A DNA stretch of 64,000 bases from Lunularia cruciata (taxonomy: Eukaryota > Streptophyta > Marchantiopsida > Lunulariales > Lunulariaceae). The notes under the pieces were generated by a model that saw nothing but the letters and a program-made list of their open reading frames with translations, had not been told where the DNA came from and did not search any database. The DNA lies in contig OX419756.1 in NCBI GenBank assembly GCA_948567375.1, forward strand, positions 45,584,333-45,648,332. The letters are read 5' to 3'. Below, piece after piece: positions 34,440 to 44,832 of the stretch; positions within the stretch are counted from its first letter, which is position 1; the number at the start of each line of letters is the position of its first letter. A program made the position numbers and the translations under genes.

Positions 34440-35700
34440 AGTGTGAGTAGTACCACTTCCATCTAACAGACCACAATTGGTCTATCATGCTCATGAGGAG
34501 CTAGGACATTTTGGAGTAAAACATACATATAGCTTACTCCAAAGTCATTATTGGTAGTGAGGTTTGCAAACTGATGTACAACAATTTTTGCCATATGTGT
34601 GGTTTGTGACCAAGTTAGAGCTGTAACACCCATTTGTGCATGTGTGTGGTATTGTGATATTTAGCTTGGTATTACAAGTACTTGAGAGATATTATTTATA
34701 GAAAGATAAATGATGGTTCTACATTAGTCATGATTAGCTAAAGTTAATCATAATTATGATAGAGTGGACCTTACTCTAGAGGAAATGGAAAAGATGAGCA
34801 CCACTATTTTGGATTCTAGTGTGTTGACTTGGTATTATTCCTAGGTGTTTGGCTTTGAGGAAAGAGTTGAGAACTCTTGGGCCCGTAAGCCTTTTTTTTG
34901 GATTCTTCTATAGTCCAAGGATAGCCCATGTGAAGGAATCCTTGACTTAGTGGTTGGGTCAAGATAAAATCACATGCTAGTGGAATATGCCCATGTGAAT
35001 AGATATTCCTTTTTACTTTTTGACTTTACTTGACTTTTAGTCTAGTAACTTTAGTTACTACGGTAATTAGTAACTTTGGTACGTAAATATTTCACAAGTA
35101 TATAAACAAGGTGTGAGGAGGTACTCATCATCCTTTCATTTCCAACTATCTCTCTCATTGAGTTCTCTAGTAAGCAATGTCTTGAGTCTTGGAGTGTTAG
35201 CCTTGGAGAAGTATGATGGAGTTGGGGTTCCTTGCCTTCTTAGTCCATGGTGTGCTACCATAATAGCCATCAGAGATTCATCTTGAGTGAGAGACAGGCC
35301 GGCTCATAGAGCATCATTCAATGCTCCTATGCTAGAATTACACCCATTACCTATCATGGGGTTGAGTTACCATTGGAGTTTGGACTTCACTAGACCTTTA
35401 TCATTGATACGAGACATCATTGGTATGTTTTGGTGATGGTGGAGCACTTCTCCATGTGGATTGAGTTGGTGGCACTTCATGACAAGTCCAATGAAGGGAC
35501 AACTTACTCATTCTTGCATTAAGTTCTTAGTCATTTTGGTGCGCCAACTGAGGTTTTGACTGATCAAGGTATAAAGTTCTTGGAGGAGTTTTAGGTCTTG
35601 TTTGATAAGGCTTTGATTGATCATCGTAACTTGTAGCCATTTGTTGAGATGTTATTGTAGTGTTGTACTTGGATGATCTAGATGTATGGATAAGTGCATG
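34440..35700 (+). pseudogene. E3 integrase, split by an LTR-C insertion
   Basis: The HHCC zinc domain shows HEELGHFGVKHTY (about 34483-34530) and CVVCDQV (about 34590-34610). After the insertion at 34635-35342 the core resumes as HPLPIMGLSYHWSLDFTRPL (about 35343-35400), with the first catalytic Asp, and continues to VLTDQGIKFLEEF (about 35553-35592), with the second. I could not find the third acidic residue; the sequence after ALIDHR is badly decayed. Confidence 0.75.
34635..35342 (+). repeat. LTR-C, probable solo LTR inside E3 integrase
   Basis: About 710 bp that interrupts integrase coding, starting TGTGCATGTGTG and ending GAATTACA. It is flanked by a direct repeat of ACACCCATT (34626-34634 and 35340-35348) that includes the target duplication. 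It has a TATA-like TATATAAAC (about 35098-35107) and a pyrimidine-rich stretch after it. It is unrelated to LTR-A or LTR-B. The exact ends are uncertain by a few bases. Confidence 0.65.
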
Positions 35701-36199
35701 TTCTCAATGGGCAGAGACCTTTTAGAGAATGATGTTGGTGGCCTTTGAGAACTTGGCAATTGCTCAGCATAGGGATACCTTACATTATGCTACCATTCAA
35801 GGAGGAGGCTATGGACCATTGATCCGTTGATTTCATCCATATGACTATGTATATCTATAGCAAAGAGCACTGATGACACTTGATGTTTCTACAAGCCGCA
35901 CAATCTTGAGAGTGCACAAGGTTTTGCCATTTGGAGTCCTTTTTTTAGAAGCACATGATGGTGTTATTTGGAATGATCATGTGCGCAATTGTGTGCCATG
36001 CCACTTCCCAGACATTGATGGTACTATGGACCCAAGCTTGGCACTTGTACGTGTAGGCTTGTGGTGTATGTTATGCGGTTCTTTTGGTGGAGTTGCTACT
36101 ATGTTAGTGTGTGATAGCTATTTGAGAGGATGGCATATGGCATGTATGACTCCTCACTTTGTGGTGGTTCTTCAAGGATAGTGGTTGTGTCTTAAATAT
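35700..36199 (+). pseudogene. E3 integrase C-terminus with a PHD-type zinc finger
   Basis: A segment LAIAQHRDTLHYA (about 35752) leads into a 102-codon open frame (35873-36181) with SRTILRVHKVLPFGVLFLE and WNDHVRNCVPCHFPDIDGT. A PHD-like C4HC3 array follows: CMLC (36065-36076), CDSY (36110-36121), GWHMAC (36128-36145) and, after one stop, WLCLKY (36182-36199). Two of the zinc Cys positions are Tyr, each a single G-to-A change from Cys. PHD fingers read histone H3 tails. Here it occupies the place that the chromodomain has in E1. A different treble-clef zinc finger is possible, but the CDxC...GWHxxC...WxCxxC spacing is typical of PHD. Confidence 0.72.
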
Positions 36200-36357
36200 A
36201 CTTTACCTATAGCTAGTTCATCCTTTATATGGTATAGATTGCAGACAGGTGACTAACAATGAGACTAAATAGCACCCAACCTCCTGATCTTTTACCCACC
36301 ATAGGGTATACCATATACTTGGAGTAGATGGCTATCTAGAGTTAGAGAGACCTAACC

Positions 36358-36375
36358 GCCAACTAGGGAGGTGAT
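36358..36375 (+). promoter_or_regulatory. Candidate polypurine tract of E3
   Basis: AACTAGGGAGGTGAT lies immediately before TGTGGTATTTGAG, which I take as the start of the 3' LTR. It would prime plus-strand DNA synthesis. Confidence 0.45.
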
Positions 36376-36931
36376 TGTGGTATTTGAGAGTTCATGTATG
36401 ACTTATGTGTGAGTTGTGCTTCTATAGCATGTGATGTTGATAGCAATGTATGTTGTTTAACAAGGTATATATGCATGATAACTATTACACCATTTGTAAT
36501 GTCACACCTAGATTGCACAGACTCTGGAGTATCAATGCTGGTAGTCAAGAGTATTTTGGTAGTTACTCATATACTACTTGTTGACGATTGGGTTCATGTT
36601 CAAGGTACTTACTACATGGTGAAGCCCATTATCACTTGCACTATTTGCACCGTTGGGTGTGCCATCAGCAAGATAGTTGGGGTTTGAGACCTAGTTCAAG
36701 TCTAGGGAGTATGCTTTTGAAGTGCAGCTCTAGAGAGCTCACTTCTTTGATGTTAAGCTTTCAAGTTCCTAACTATGGTGCACAGAGTCCGGTATGCATC
36801 ACTTGGATTCTCTTAGCTAGAATGGGTGTGGCTTGACTATAATTAGTGCACAATTGTTGGCAAATTATTGAATGATAGATCAAGTACTGATCTAATTGAT
36901 TGTGATTCTAGTTGTGTGAACAAACTAGTTA
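36376..36931 (+). repeat. E3 3' LTR
   Basis: The part 36495-36926 matches the 5' LTR remnant at 16171-16603. The start is set at TGTGG (36376) after the purine tract, and the end by where a second copy of the start begins (36932). The unit is 556 bp. Confidence 0.55.
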
Positions 36932-37047
36932 TTATGGCACTTGAGAGTCTGTGTAAATGACTTATGTATGAGTTTTGCTTCTATAGTGTGTGATGTTGAT
37001 AGTGATGTATGTTGTGTAGCAATGTATATACACACACACTTGTAACA
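36932..37047 (+). repeat. Partial tandem copy of the E3 LTR start
   Basis: TATGGCACTTGAGAG...GACTTATGTATGAG...GTGTGATGTTGATAG repeats the 36376-36490 sequence at about 85% by eye. It suggests a tandem-LTR remnant or a local duplication. Confidence 0.6.
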
Positions 37048-38241
37048 AGTAGGCAAATTAATGATAATGCAAGTTTACCAATAACTATGGTGAGAGTATA
37101 CCACAAATAACCATAACAAATACAACAATTGCTAAGTAATCCATTCCATTCACTTGTTGCACACAATAATAAATTATTTTCCTTATTTATTATGTTATTA
37201 GCTTGTATTATCTATAATTTTTCATGCTTTAGTAAACAAAGTGTACTAAGTGGATTCTAGAACTACACATATTAAACATAATTAAAATTCAAAGAATTAA
37301 AATTTTAAATTTTAAATTTTAAAATTATATTTTAAATAAATTATTTTATTTTATTTTATTTTATTTTTCTCTTTATGAACCCATCTTACATGAAAGTGTT
37401 TAAGGACAACTTAGTTTGCTAGAATTTTTGACCAAATGCTACTTAATAGTCTTTTATGATGTAATAATTACTAGTTTATTTTACAATGCAAACACACATA
37501 TTTGAACTTTAACAACTTGTAATTATTAAGTAACAATTTAACATTACTTGGAGATAAAAAATATTCCCCTTGTTCTTATTAAGCCATATCAATAAATATG
37601 TTCTTAGAGAAGCAAAAATATGTGAGCTTATCAATTCTTGAAAGGTAACATGTAACAAGGAAGCCTTAAACTATACTAAATTCCATATTTGACACTAATG
37701 TTGACAATGTCTTCCTGTTTAGATATTAATGAAGTTAAGGAAGATATGATCCATAAAATTCTTGACCAAAATCCTTGATTGTTTGAATCAATATGCTTTA
37801 ATAATAAATAGAAATTGTGTGCAAATAGCAAATATGTAACAAATTAAAACTATAAAATTCATATGTTTATGGAGGTATTATATTTAAGTAATCCAATATT
37901 GGTATAGAAATGTATCAATTTGAAATAAATCAATAGCAAATAAATTATCATGATTCATATCACAAGTTTCATCCGGTGGGTAGCAAAAATATAAAATTTA
38001 TGAGTAGCAAAATATATAAAATTTATCAAAACAAGAAATCACCAAATATCTCTAGTTATTCTTTAGCTTTTTTAATGTGAGTACAAATTAAGGACAAATA
38101 ATATGAAGTTCTAAATAAAAAATCAATTGATAAAAACAAGGTACATTTAAAGAATGTATGGGATAAACAAAGTTCTATTATGATGTGCTTAAATGATAAA
38201 TGAAAGAATTTATTATAATAAATACATGAATGATAGCATAG
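37048..38241. other. AT-rich intergenic DNA, no gene seen
   Basis: The stretch includes AAATTTT-type low-complexity sequence and a (TTTTA)n run at about 37340-37368. There is no coding signal. Confidence 0.6.
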
Positions 38242-38533
38242 TGCAATACCATTAGCTTGACATATGATCTAGATGTGGAATTTGACTTAGTAATATCTTG
38301 AAAGATGTTTTATATGATGGTATAAATAGATCACATAGAGGTGTCACCAGAAGAGTACTTACACTAATACAATAGAGGTTGAAAACACCATGAAAATTGC
38401 ATAGTCAATTTTGGAGGCTTAAGTAGATGAATTAGACTTTCAAAAATGAAAGATTTTATACCCTTTTGGGCAAAAAGGTATTCCTTTGTCCTTATTTTTT
38501 ATCTTATTGAGAGTTTTCTAATGATATCTCACT

Positions 38534-38977
38534 TGTAACAATCTAGAATTTATAGATGAGTTAGTCAAGACTAACAAAGTAGCAAATAGACCAAATTAGC
38601 CAAAAATTATAAGAATATTCTAAAAGTATATATGAAGCTATTTGTTACCTTCCAAGTATTAGGTAATGTGCATGCCAAGTGTTGACTTCTAGGAGGAAAC
38701 TTATTATGAAGCTTCCAAACTAGCTTAGCTTGCACGCCAAGTAGATGGCTTCTAGAAAGAAGCTTCGTGGGAAGTTTTCCAACTAGCTTAGCTTGCACTA
38801 TAAGAAGGCAAATTTTAGGAAACTTCATGAGAAGCTTCTCAAGAGCCTTTTATATTCCCTATAAATACCAAAGCCTAAGCTCATGCTAAGTAAATGGAGT
38901 CTCTCTCACTCAAGTGTCTCAATATGATCTTTCACCCCAATCTTCCATTCTCTTAGTTCTCTCCTTAGTCTTTTATA
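38534..38977 (+). repeat. E4 5' LTR (LTR-B)
   Basis: It starts TGTAACAATCTAG. A TATA region CTATAAATACC lies at about 38869-38880. The GAA/TTC array is weaker than in E1 (TTCTAGAAAGAAGCTTC near 38752). Confidence 0.85.
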
Positions 38978-39239
38978 TTAATATGAAATGGGATGGATAG
39001 GAATGAGATGGATGGAATTTTTGGACCACCAAGTCCATTTTTACCAAACCATTGGGATTTTTGTTTCCATGTACTATCTAAGCACCGTTTCACATAGTTC
39101 ATAATCTCACGTTTTAAGCAAAATTTGCTATGAGATCACCGTGTCAGATGAACCCTTGGTACTTCCACTTGTAACTTATGAAGAATGAAGGATGTGTTGC
39201 ATCTATATGTTAACTTAGATAATTTTAAGTAGTTTGATA

Positions 39240-40145
39240 GAGTAGTAGCTATGGTGACAATGCCCAAAATTATCATTACTATGCAACAACAAATCAAACA
39301 CCTAACTCTATTGTTGGAAGAACAAGACCATCAACTATAATAGCACATAAAGAGAGTATCATTTTGAGAAGGAGAAGAGAAAATATGATTTCCAAAGCCC
39401 AAGGTATTTTAAGGCAAGAATCTCTTGAGTGTAGTGGAGAATTTTATGTTTGATTGCAAACATTATTTTGAAGTTACAAATCTTCAAGATGAACAAAGAC
39501 ATATTCTCTTGGCTTCAATTCATTTGGATGGAGTGGCAAAACTATGAAGGAGATTCCAAATGGTGCAATCTAAACAATAATTTGTTGCATTAATCTCAAC
39601 ATAAGAAGAATTCAAGAATGCAATAATTGTGCAATTTTGAACTATAAATGCCACACAAGCCATTCAAGATAAATTGGAAAAATTGAAGCAAATTGGTTTT
39701 ATAAGAAGCTACATCACTCAATTCTAAAACACTATAATTAAAATTCTAGATATCCTAGAAGTTGAAGCTCAAGATCAATTTGTGAGGGGTTTAAAGTCAT
39801 GCATCAAATTAGAAGTGACCATGTGGGAATCTAAACACTTGGAGGTAGCTATGTAGTTGGCTGAGGGCTCTAATTCCTTGATTGTGACAACTTGGTCTTG
39901 ACTTTGATCTTCACAAAATCTACCCACACACTACACATGGGTGGTGGAATTGATACCAATGGAGATCTATGCCATCTAATGGAGACCACTTGGTACAACA
40001 GATTGAGAAAGACAATGACAAGATGGTGGCTTCTTTTATTGTTACCAAATTGAGCATTGCATTGCTAAATGTACACTCAAGAATAGACATCCCCAACAAA
40101 TCTCCCAAATGAAATTTTTGGAGTGTGATGATCAAAGAAACAAAG
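39240..40145 (+). pseudogene. E4 gag with damaged zinc knuckle
   Basis: Gag-type segments are spread over several frames. The knuckle near 40027-40072 reads FFYCYQIEHCIAKC, so the first Cys is Phe. Confidence 0.7.
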
Positions 40146-40162
40146 AATCACAATAGGAAAAT

Positions 40163-40492
40163 TTGAATCACCTATCATATGGGAACTTGATAAGTTCCGA
40201 TGGGATTGAAAGCTTGACCTACAAAAATTTGCTTTACTTGCAAGATATGATATATGATCATGGTTGTAGGATTTTGTTTGATTTTGGAAATTCAAAGGTT
40301 TGCATGTCCATGCATTTAGCAAAGGAATTAAGTATTCTTATCAACCTAATAATTGGAAGTAGATTGATGATGGTGGATGGTAAAAAGGATTTTGCATTAT
40401 ATATCACATATCCTATTACATTCAAGATTGGGAAGGAGTATTTAGAGGGTATGAGGTTTGCAGTGGAACCCCTATACTATGATATCATTTGA
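40163..40492 (+). pseudogene. E4 aspartic protease remnant
   Basis: A 109-codon open frame collinear with the E1 protease (GNLISSDGIESLTY, GCRILFDFGNSKVCMS, LMMVDGKKDF, ITFKIGKEYLEGM). The active site is DFG, keeping Asp and Gly but with Phe for Ser/Thr. Downstream it enters the region leading to RT with stops. Confidence 0.8.
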
Positions 40493-40779
40493 GGTTTACC
40501 TTGACTTGAACATCATGAGGTTCAATTTGAATGGACTATACAACAAATTCAAGTACAAGACCAAGGTAAGAAATGTGGATTAGATTGTTTAGTATCTTTG
40601 AGTAAGACACCTAAGAATAATCAATCCCAAGATGAGAATTTTGTTAGTAAAATAACCAAGTAAGCTTTGGAGAAAAATATTCCTAGTTTGGCAATGTGGA
40701 TCGAGTCAATTACGCATGGAGAATCTGATGAGAGCCAAAGGTCTCATGAAGCAATGGTTGATCAAATAGTTCAAGAGTT

Positions 40780-41530
40780 TCAGATGTGTTTTGGATGATC
40801 TACCAAAGAGATTACACTCTTATCATAATATGCACTTCAAGATTGAATTATTGCAAGTAAGTATTACTATGAATGGACCAATCTATTGTCTCTCACCAAA
40901 GGAGTTCGAAGAGCTTTGAACAACATTTACGGAGTTGTTTGAAAAAGATTTTGTATGATATAGTATATATCCTTGTGGAAAACCAATAATTTTTGTCCCA
41001 AAGAAGAATAAGAGATTTTGCTTTTTATTGATTATTGTAGCATCAATAAATAAATAGTGAAAAATGCATATCTCATGCCTTAAATTGATGATTTCCTAGA
41101 TCAACTAAGTGGAGAACAATACTTCTCCAAGTTGGAACTCCAAAGCGGCTATTGGTAGATTCTCATTGATAAGAAGGATGTGCAAAAGACTATCTTTTGC
41201 ACAAGGTATAGGCATTTTTAATGGAGAGTTCTACCACTTGGGCTCACTAATGCTCCAACAATCTTCATAAATTAGATGCATCGGGTGTTGGATGGGCTAT
41301 TGGATTAATATGTGGTGGTGTTCTTGGATGATATTTTAATGTATAGCAAGGTGGAAGTAGAACACATGAATCAAGTGCTAGAAGTCCTAAGAAGATCACC
41401 AATGGAAGTTTTACTACAAGAAGTTAAAGTGTGCCTTTTGGGAAAATGAAGTAACCTTCTTGGGTAAGGTCTCATCAAAGAAGATCAAGATAGAAGAGAA
41501 GAAAATCAAGGCCATTACTAGTTGGCCTAC
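40780..41530 (+). pseudogene. E4 reverse transcriptase
   Basis: Fragments in several frames include LSPKEFEEL, YFSKLELQSGYW, VLPLGLTNAPTIF and VVVFLDDILMYSKVEVEHMNQV (FLDD codons 41331-41342), then thumb sequence. Multiple stops. Confidence 0.85.
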
Positions 41531-41559
41531 TCCAAAATATGCCATAGTAGTGTGAGCAT

Positions 41560-42130
41560 TTAATGAATTGGTAAGTTTTTACCAATGGTTCATCTACTAT
41601 TATGCTCATGTGGCCGCACCATTGACCAATCTCTTAGAAAAGACCTCAAACTTTTAGTGGACCACCAAGTAGAAAGAATCATTCTAGAAGCTGAAACATA
41701 TGGTGTCTTCAAGACCCATTCTTCAACCATATGATCCTCAACTACCTTGTGTGATCAATTTTGATGCTTCTAACTTTGCCATTGGAGTTGTGTTGTAGCA
41801 TGAACTTCTTGATGGATTAGATGCCATTGCCTTTGTATCTTCCCGACTAAACATTATAGAAATGAATAACTTTGTTTGAGATTGAGAACAACTAGCAGTG
41901 GTATATGCCACCAAGTTATGAAGACATTATCTCTTGAGGAATCAAGTGATCATGCAAACCAATATCAAACCCTCATTGCAAATATTACATTTAGAGCACA
42001 TGAAGAGTCAATATCATTAATGGGAGGAACAACTATAGTTATTTGATATCAAAGTTGAGTATATACCCAATAGTTACCATATCATACCCAATGCCCTATC
42101 ACAATGATGTGATTTGAATACTCCTCCTCT
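41560..42130 (+). pseudogene. E4 RNase H
   Basis: The linker segment and INFDASNFAIGVVL (about 41757-41798) are readable. Many stops follow to about 42130. Confidence 0.75.
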
Positions 42131-42159
42131 CATCATGGCGGTAATTACAACAATGTTAA

Positions 42160-43470
42160 TTGACTCAAAAGTCCAAATGGAGTTTGGTACCAGTTTACAA
42201 CAATACCTCTTCTTTTAAATCATACAAGGTCATCTTGCGGCACATGAAAAGGAATACAATATCTTCCTTTTCAAGGAAAGCCTTCTTTTTTGTGAGAATT
42301 AGATTTATGTTCCAACCAAGTGTGATCTACAACTTGTGCGCCTTCAAGACGCCCATGACTTACCAATCATTGGTCACATGGGTATGAATGAGACCTTAGG
42401 TACCCTACAACACCAATGGTGGCGGCCCAACATGGCACAAGATGTTTGAGAGTTTGTGCAATCTTGTGAGAGTTGCCAATGCAACAAAGCCAATAACCAA
42501 AAACCGAGTATACTCCTTCATCCACTTCCCTTCCCATCCCATCTACTCGATGGGAACACGTGAGCTTAGATCTCATCATATGATTGCCCAAGACAATGAA
42601 AAGTCACATAAAAACCATGCTATTTATCAATAAATTTCATAAACAAATCCATTTGGCACCAACCTTTAACAATATGGAGTTTAGCAACAAAGATAATCAA
42701 GGGTAATAAAGTAGCAAATGGGCCAAATTAGCCTAGAATATTCTAGAAGTATCTAAGAAGCTACTTGGTACCCTCCCAAGTATTGGGTAATGTGCATGCC
42801 AAGTGGCAACTTCTAGGAGGAAGCTTCTTGGCTAACTTAGCTTGCACTTCAAGTAGTTAGCTTGTAGAAGCTTCCAACTAACTTAGCTTGCATGCAAAGT
42901 ATGCAACTTCTAAAAGGAAGATTCTTGGTAAACTTGGCTTGCAATCCAAGAAAATGGCTCAAGGAAGCTTCTTAATAGACTTGTATGCTCCTTATAAGTA
43001 CTAAATCCAAAGCTCATGCTAGACATTTAGAGTTTGACTCACTCAAGTATCCCAATGTGATCTTCCATTCTCCAATTTTTCTCCTTGGTCTCAATTTTTT
43101 ACACAACCTTTGATATAGTGGATGCTCTAACATTGGCTCATCTACTTTGACAATGTCTTCAAACATCATACGATGCCTCATCTATTCATTTCCAACCATG
43201 ATCCTTGATTCACTAGAAAATGTTGGCATGCACTCTTCTAACTACTTAATACCAAGTTTGCTTTGTCCATGGCCTATCATCCTCAAACTGATGGACAAAC
43301 CAAACATGAAAATTGCATCTTGGAGGATATGCTTTATGTCTTTGTCAACATTCACATACCAATTAGGATGAATGTCTTGCAACTATTGAGTTTTCCTACA
43401 ATAATTCCAAACAAGTAAGTATTGGATTCTCTTCTTTCTTCCTTGATTTTGGCAGAGACCCACTTGTTCC
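42160..43470 (+). pseudogene. E4 integrase, interrupted by a solo LTR
   Basis: The zinc region is CESCQCNKANNQKPS (about 42465-42510). The core reaches FHKQIHLAPT just before 42665 and resumes after 43103 with FDIVDAL.LA, then FKHH..PHLFISNHDP and AYHPQTDGQTKHENC. The empty site joins in frame. The second catalytic Asp (SDRDP) is Asn here, as in E1. Confidence 0.8.
42665..43103 (+). repeat. Solo LTR-B nested in E4 integrase
   Basis: It is 439 bp and runs TTTAACAATATGG (TGTAACA start with one change) to TTTTTTACA, flanked by a perfect CAACC duplication (42660-42664 and 43104-43108). It proves that a family member inserted into an older member of its own family and later recombined out. Confidence 0.92.
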
Positions 43471-43568
43471 AGATTCCCTTCTTGCTCCTCTTCTATCTCA
43501 TGTCCCTTATACTTCCACCTTCTTGACCACAATATCACACTCCCTACTACAAACCAAATTTCATCTCC

Positions 43569-44064
43569 TTGTTGCTCAAAATTGTCAAAAACAATACGTG
43601 GACTAACATCATCATCATCTCACCTTTCAACTTGATGATAAGGTCATACTTTCTTCTAGTAACCTATCACTCCCACTTGCTACCCAAGTTTTTTAAACTT
43701 GTTCCTATTTGGGTAGGTATATTTGATGTCAACCAAATCATTCTCTTGTTGCTTATCAACTTGCCTTACCTTGTCATATGCAAATCCACCCTATCTTTCA
43801 CTTTCCAAGTTGAAACCATTTGTTTCTAATCTATCTTCCTTTCCTCTTGTATCCAACTCCCTCCTCTTCACGTCCTTATCAATGATCATGAGTATGAAAT
43901 TGATTGTATCCTTGCACATCACCACGCTCAACATGGCCATCAACAACATACTAAGTACAAAATCCTTTAGAAAGGGTATCTCCTTCATGATGCCACTTGG
44001 GAGCCTCTTTCTAATTTCTAGAATGCACAAACTACCATCCAAGAGTTTGAAGCTTCCATGGTGA
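43569..44064 (+). pseudogene. E4 integrase C-terminus and chromodomain
   Basis: A frame through 43886-44040 reads DHEYEIDCILA...TKYKIL, stop, KGYLLHDATWEPLSNF. The stop is TAG for the Trp codon of the LWKGY chromodomain motif. Otherwise it is collinear with the E1 chromodomain. Confidence 0.8.
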
Positions 44065-44096
44065 TGAGTACATCACCAACTAATGTTGGGGAAAGG

Positions 44097-44529
44097 TATA
44101 GCAATATGGAGTTTACAAACAAGTTCATCGAGATGAATGAAGTAGCAAATATGCCAAATTAGCCAAGAAGTAGAAAAATATTTTAGAAGCTACTTGGTAC
44201 TTTCCAAGTATTAAATAATGTACATGCCAAGTGGTGACCTCTATGCAAAAGATTCTTGGGAAACTCTCATGCTAACTTAGCTTGCATGCCAAGTAGATGG
44301 TTTCTAGAAAGAAACTTCTTGGGAAGCTTCTCGACTAGCTTAGCTTGCACTCAAAAAAATACAACTTTTATGAAACCTTTTGATAAGCTTCTCAAGAGCC
44401 TTTTATACTCTTAATAATACCAAATCCCAAGCTCATCCTAAGCATTAAGAGTTTCTATCAATCAAGAATCCCAATGTGATCTTTCACTTTGATCTTCTAT
44501 TCTCATGTTTCTCTCCTTGGTCTTTTATA
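44097..44529 (+). repeat. E4 3' LTR (LTR-B)
   Basis: It starts TATAGCAATATGGAG after a purine-rich GTTGGGGAAAGG (44085-44096, candidate polypurine tract) and ends TCTTTTATA. Confidence 0.85.
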
Positions 44530-44832
44530 TCACCCTTGCTGTTTTAAGCTTCTTATAAGAAGATTCTACAAAGGTTCACTCTAGTCAAACTTGTTTCACC
44601 AACCAAATAGGACAAGGATAAACATGCCACCAATTCATGTAGCTAATCCAAAGGCGGAACTTGTTAACATATCACCAATCCATGTATTTGATCCAAGGGT
44701 GCAACTCTCTTTGAGTGGTTCATCTTTGCTAAATAATAAATATATAAGATATTCCTTTGGAGCATCCAAATATTGAAGTATGAAGTCTTGTTTCTCTTGG
44801 GCTTTCTTATGTCCTCCAAACATTACGCATAG

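Larger units (their letters stand above)
16171..36931 (+). mobile_element. E3: Ty3/gypsy element encoding a DNA methyltransferase and a PHD finger, host to five nested insertions
   Basis: About 430 bp at 16171-16603 matches 36495-36926 in the same orientation, and I read these as parts of the two LTRs. Between them, outside later insertions, plus-strand domains run in Ty3 order: gag with two zinc knuckles (24392-24526), protease-region fragments, C5-cytosine methyltransferase (about 31560-32512), RT with YIDD (33294-33305), RNase H (about 33750), integrase (34440-35640) and PHD finger (36065-36199). Removing E1 (17771-23366), E2 (26224-29986), two solo LTR-A copies and an LTR-C leaves about 9.0 kb. 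Stops and small indels make it non-functional. The exact LTR ends and target duplication were not resolved. Confidence 0.75.
38534..44529 (+). mobile_element. E4: decayed chromovirus of the E1 family, inserted in an LTR-A
   Basis: LTRs are at 38534-38977 and 44097-44529, with target duplications TCACT (38529-38533) and TCACC (44530-44534). Both LTRs end TTTTATA where other copies have TTTTACA. Gag, protease, RT, RNase H, integrase and chromodomain follow in order on the plus strand, all with stops. The primer-binding site is unrecognisable. A solo LTR-B (42665-43103) interrupts its integrase. It is more decayed than E1, so probably an older insertion. Confidence 0.9.
38242..44827 (+). repeat. 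LTR-A split into two halves by element E4
   Basis: The left half is 38242-38533 (TGCAATACC..., a TGTAATACC start with one change) and the right half 44535-44827 (ending AACATTACG). Together they make one LTR-A of about 590 bp. The outer flanks are a perfect CATAG duplication (38237-38241 and 44828-44832). E4 sits inside it with its own duplication. Confidence 0.88.
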
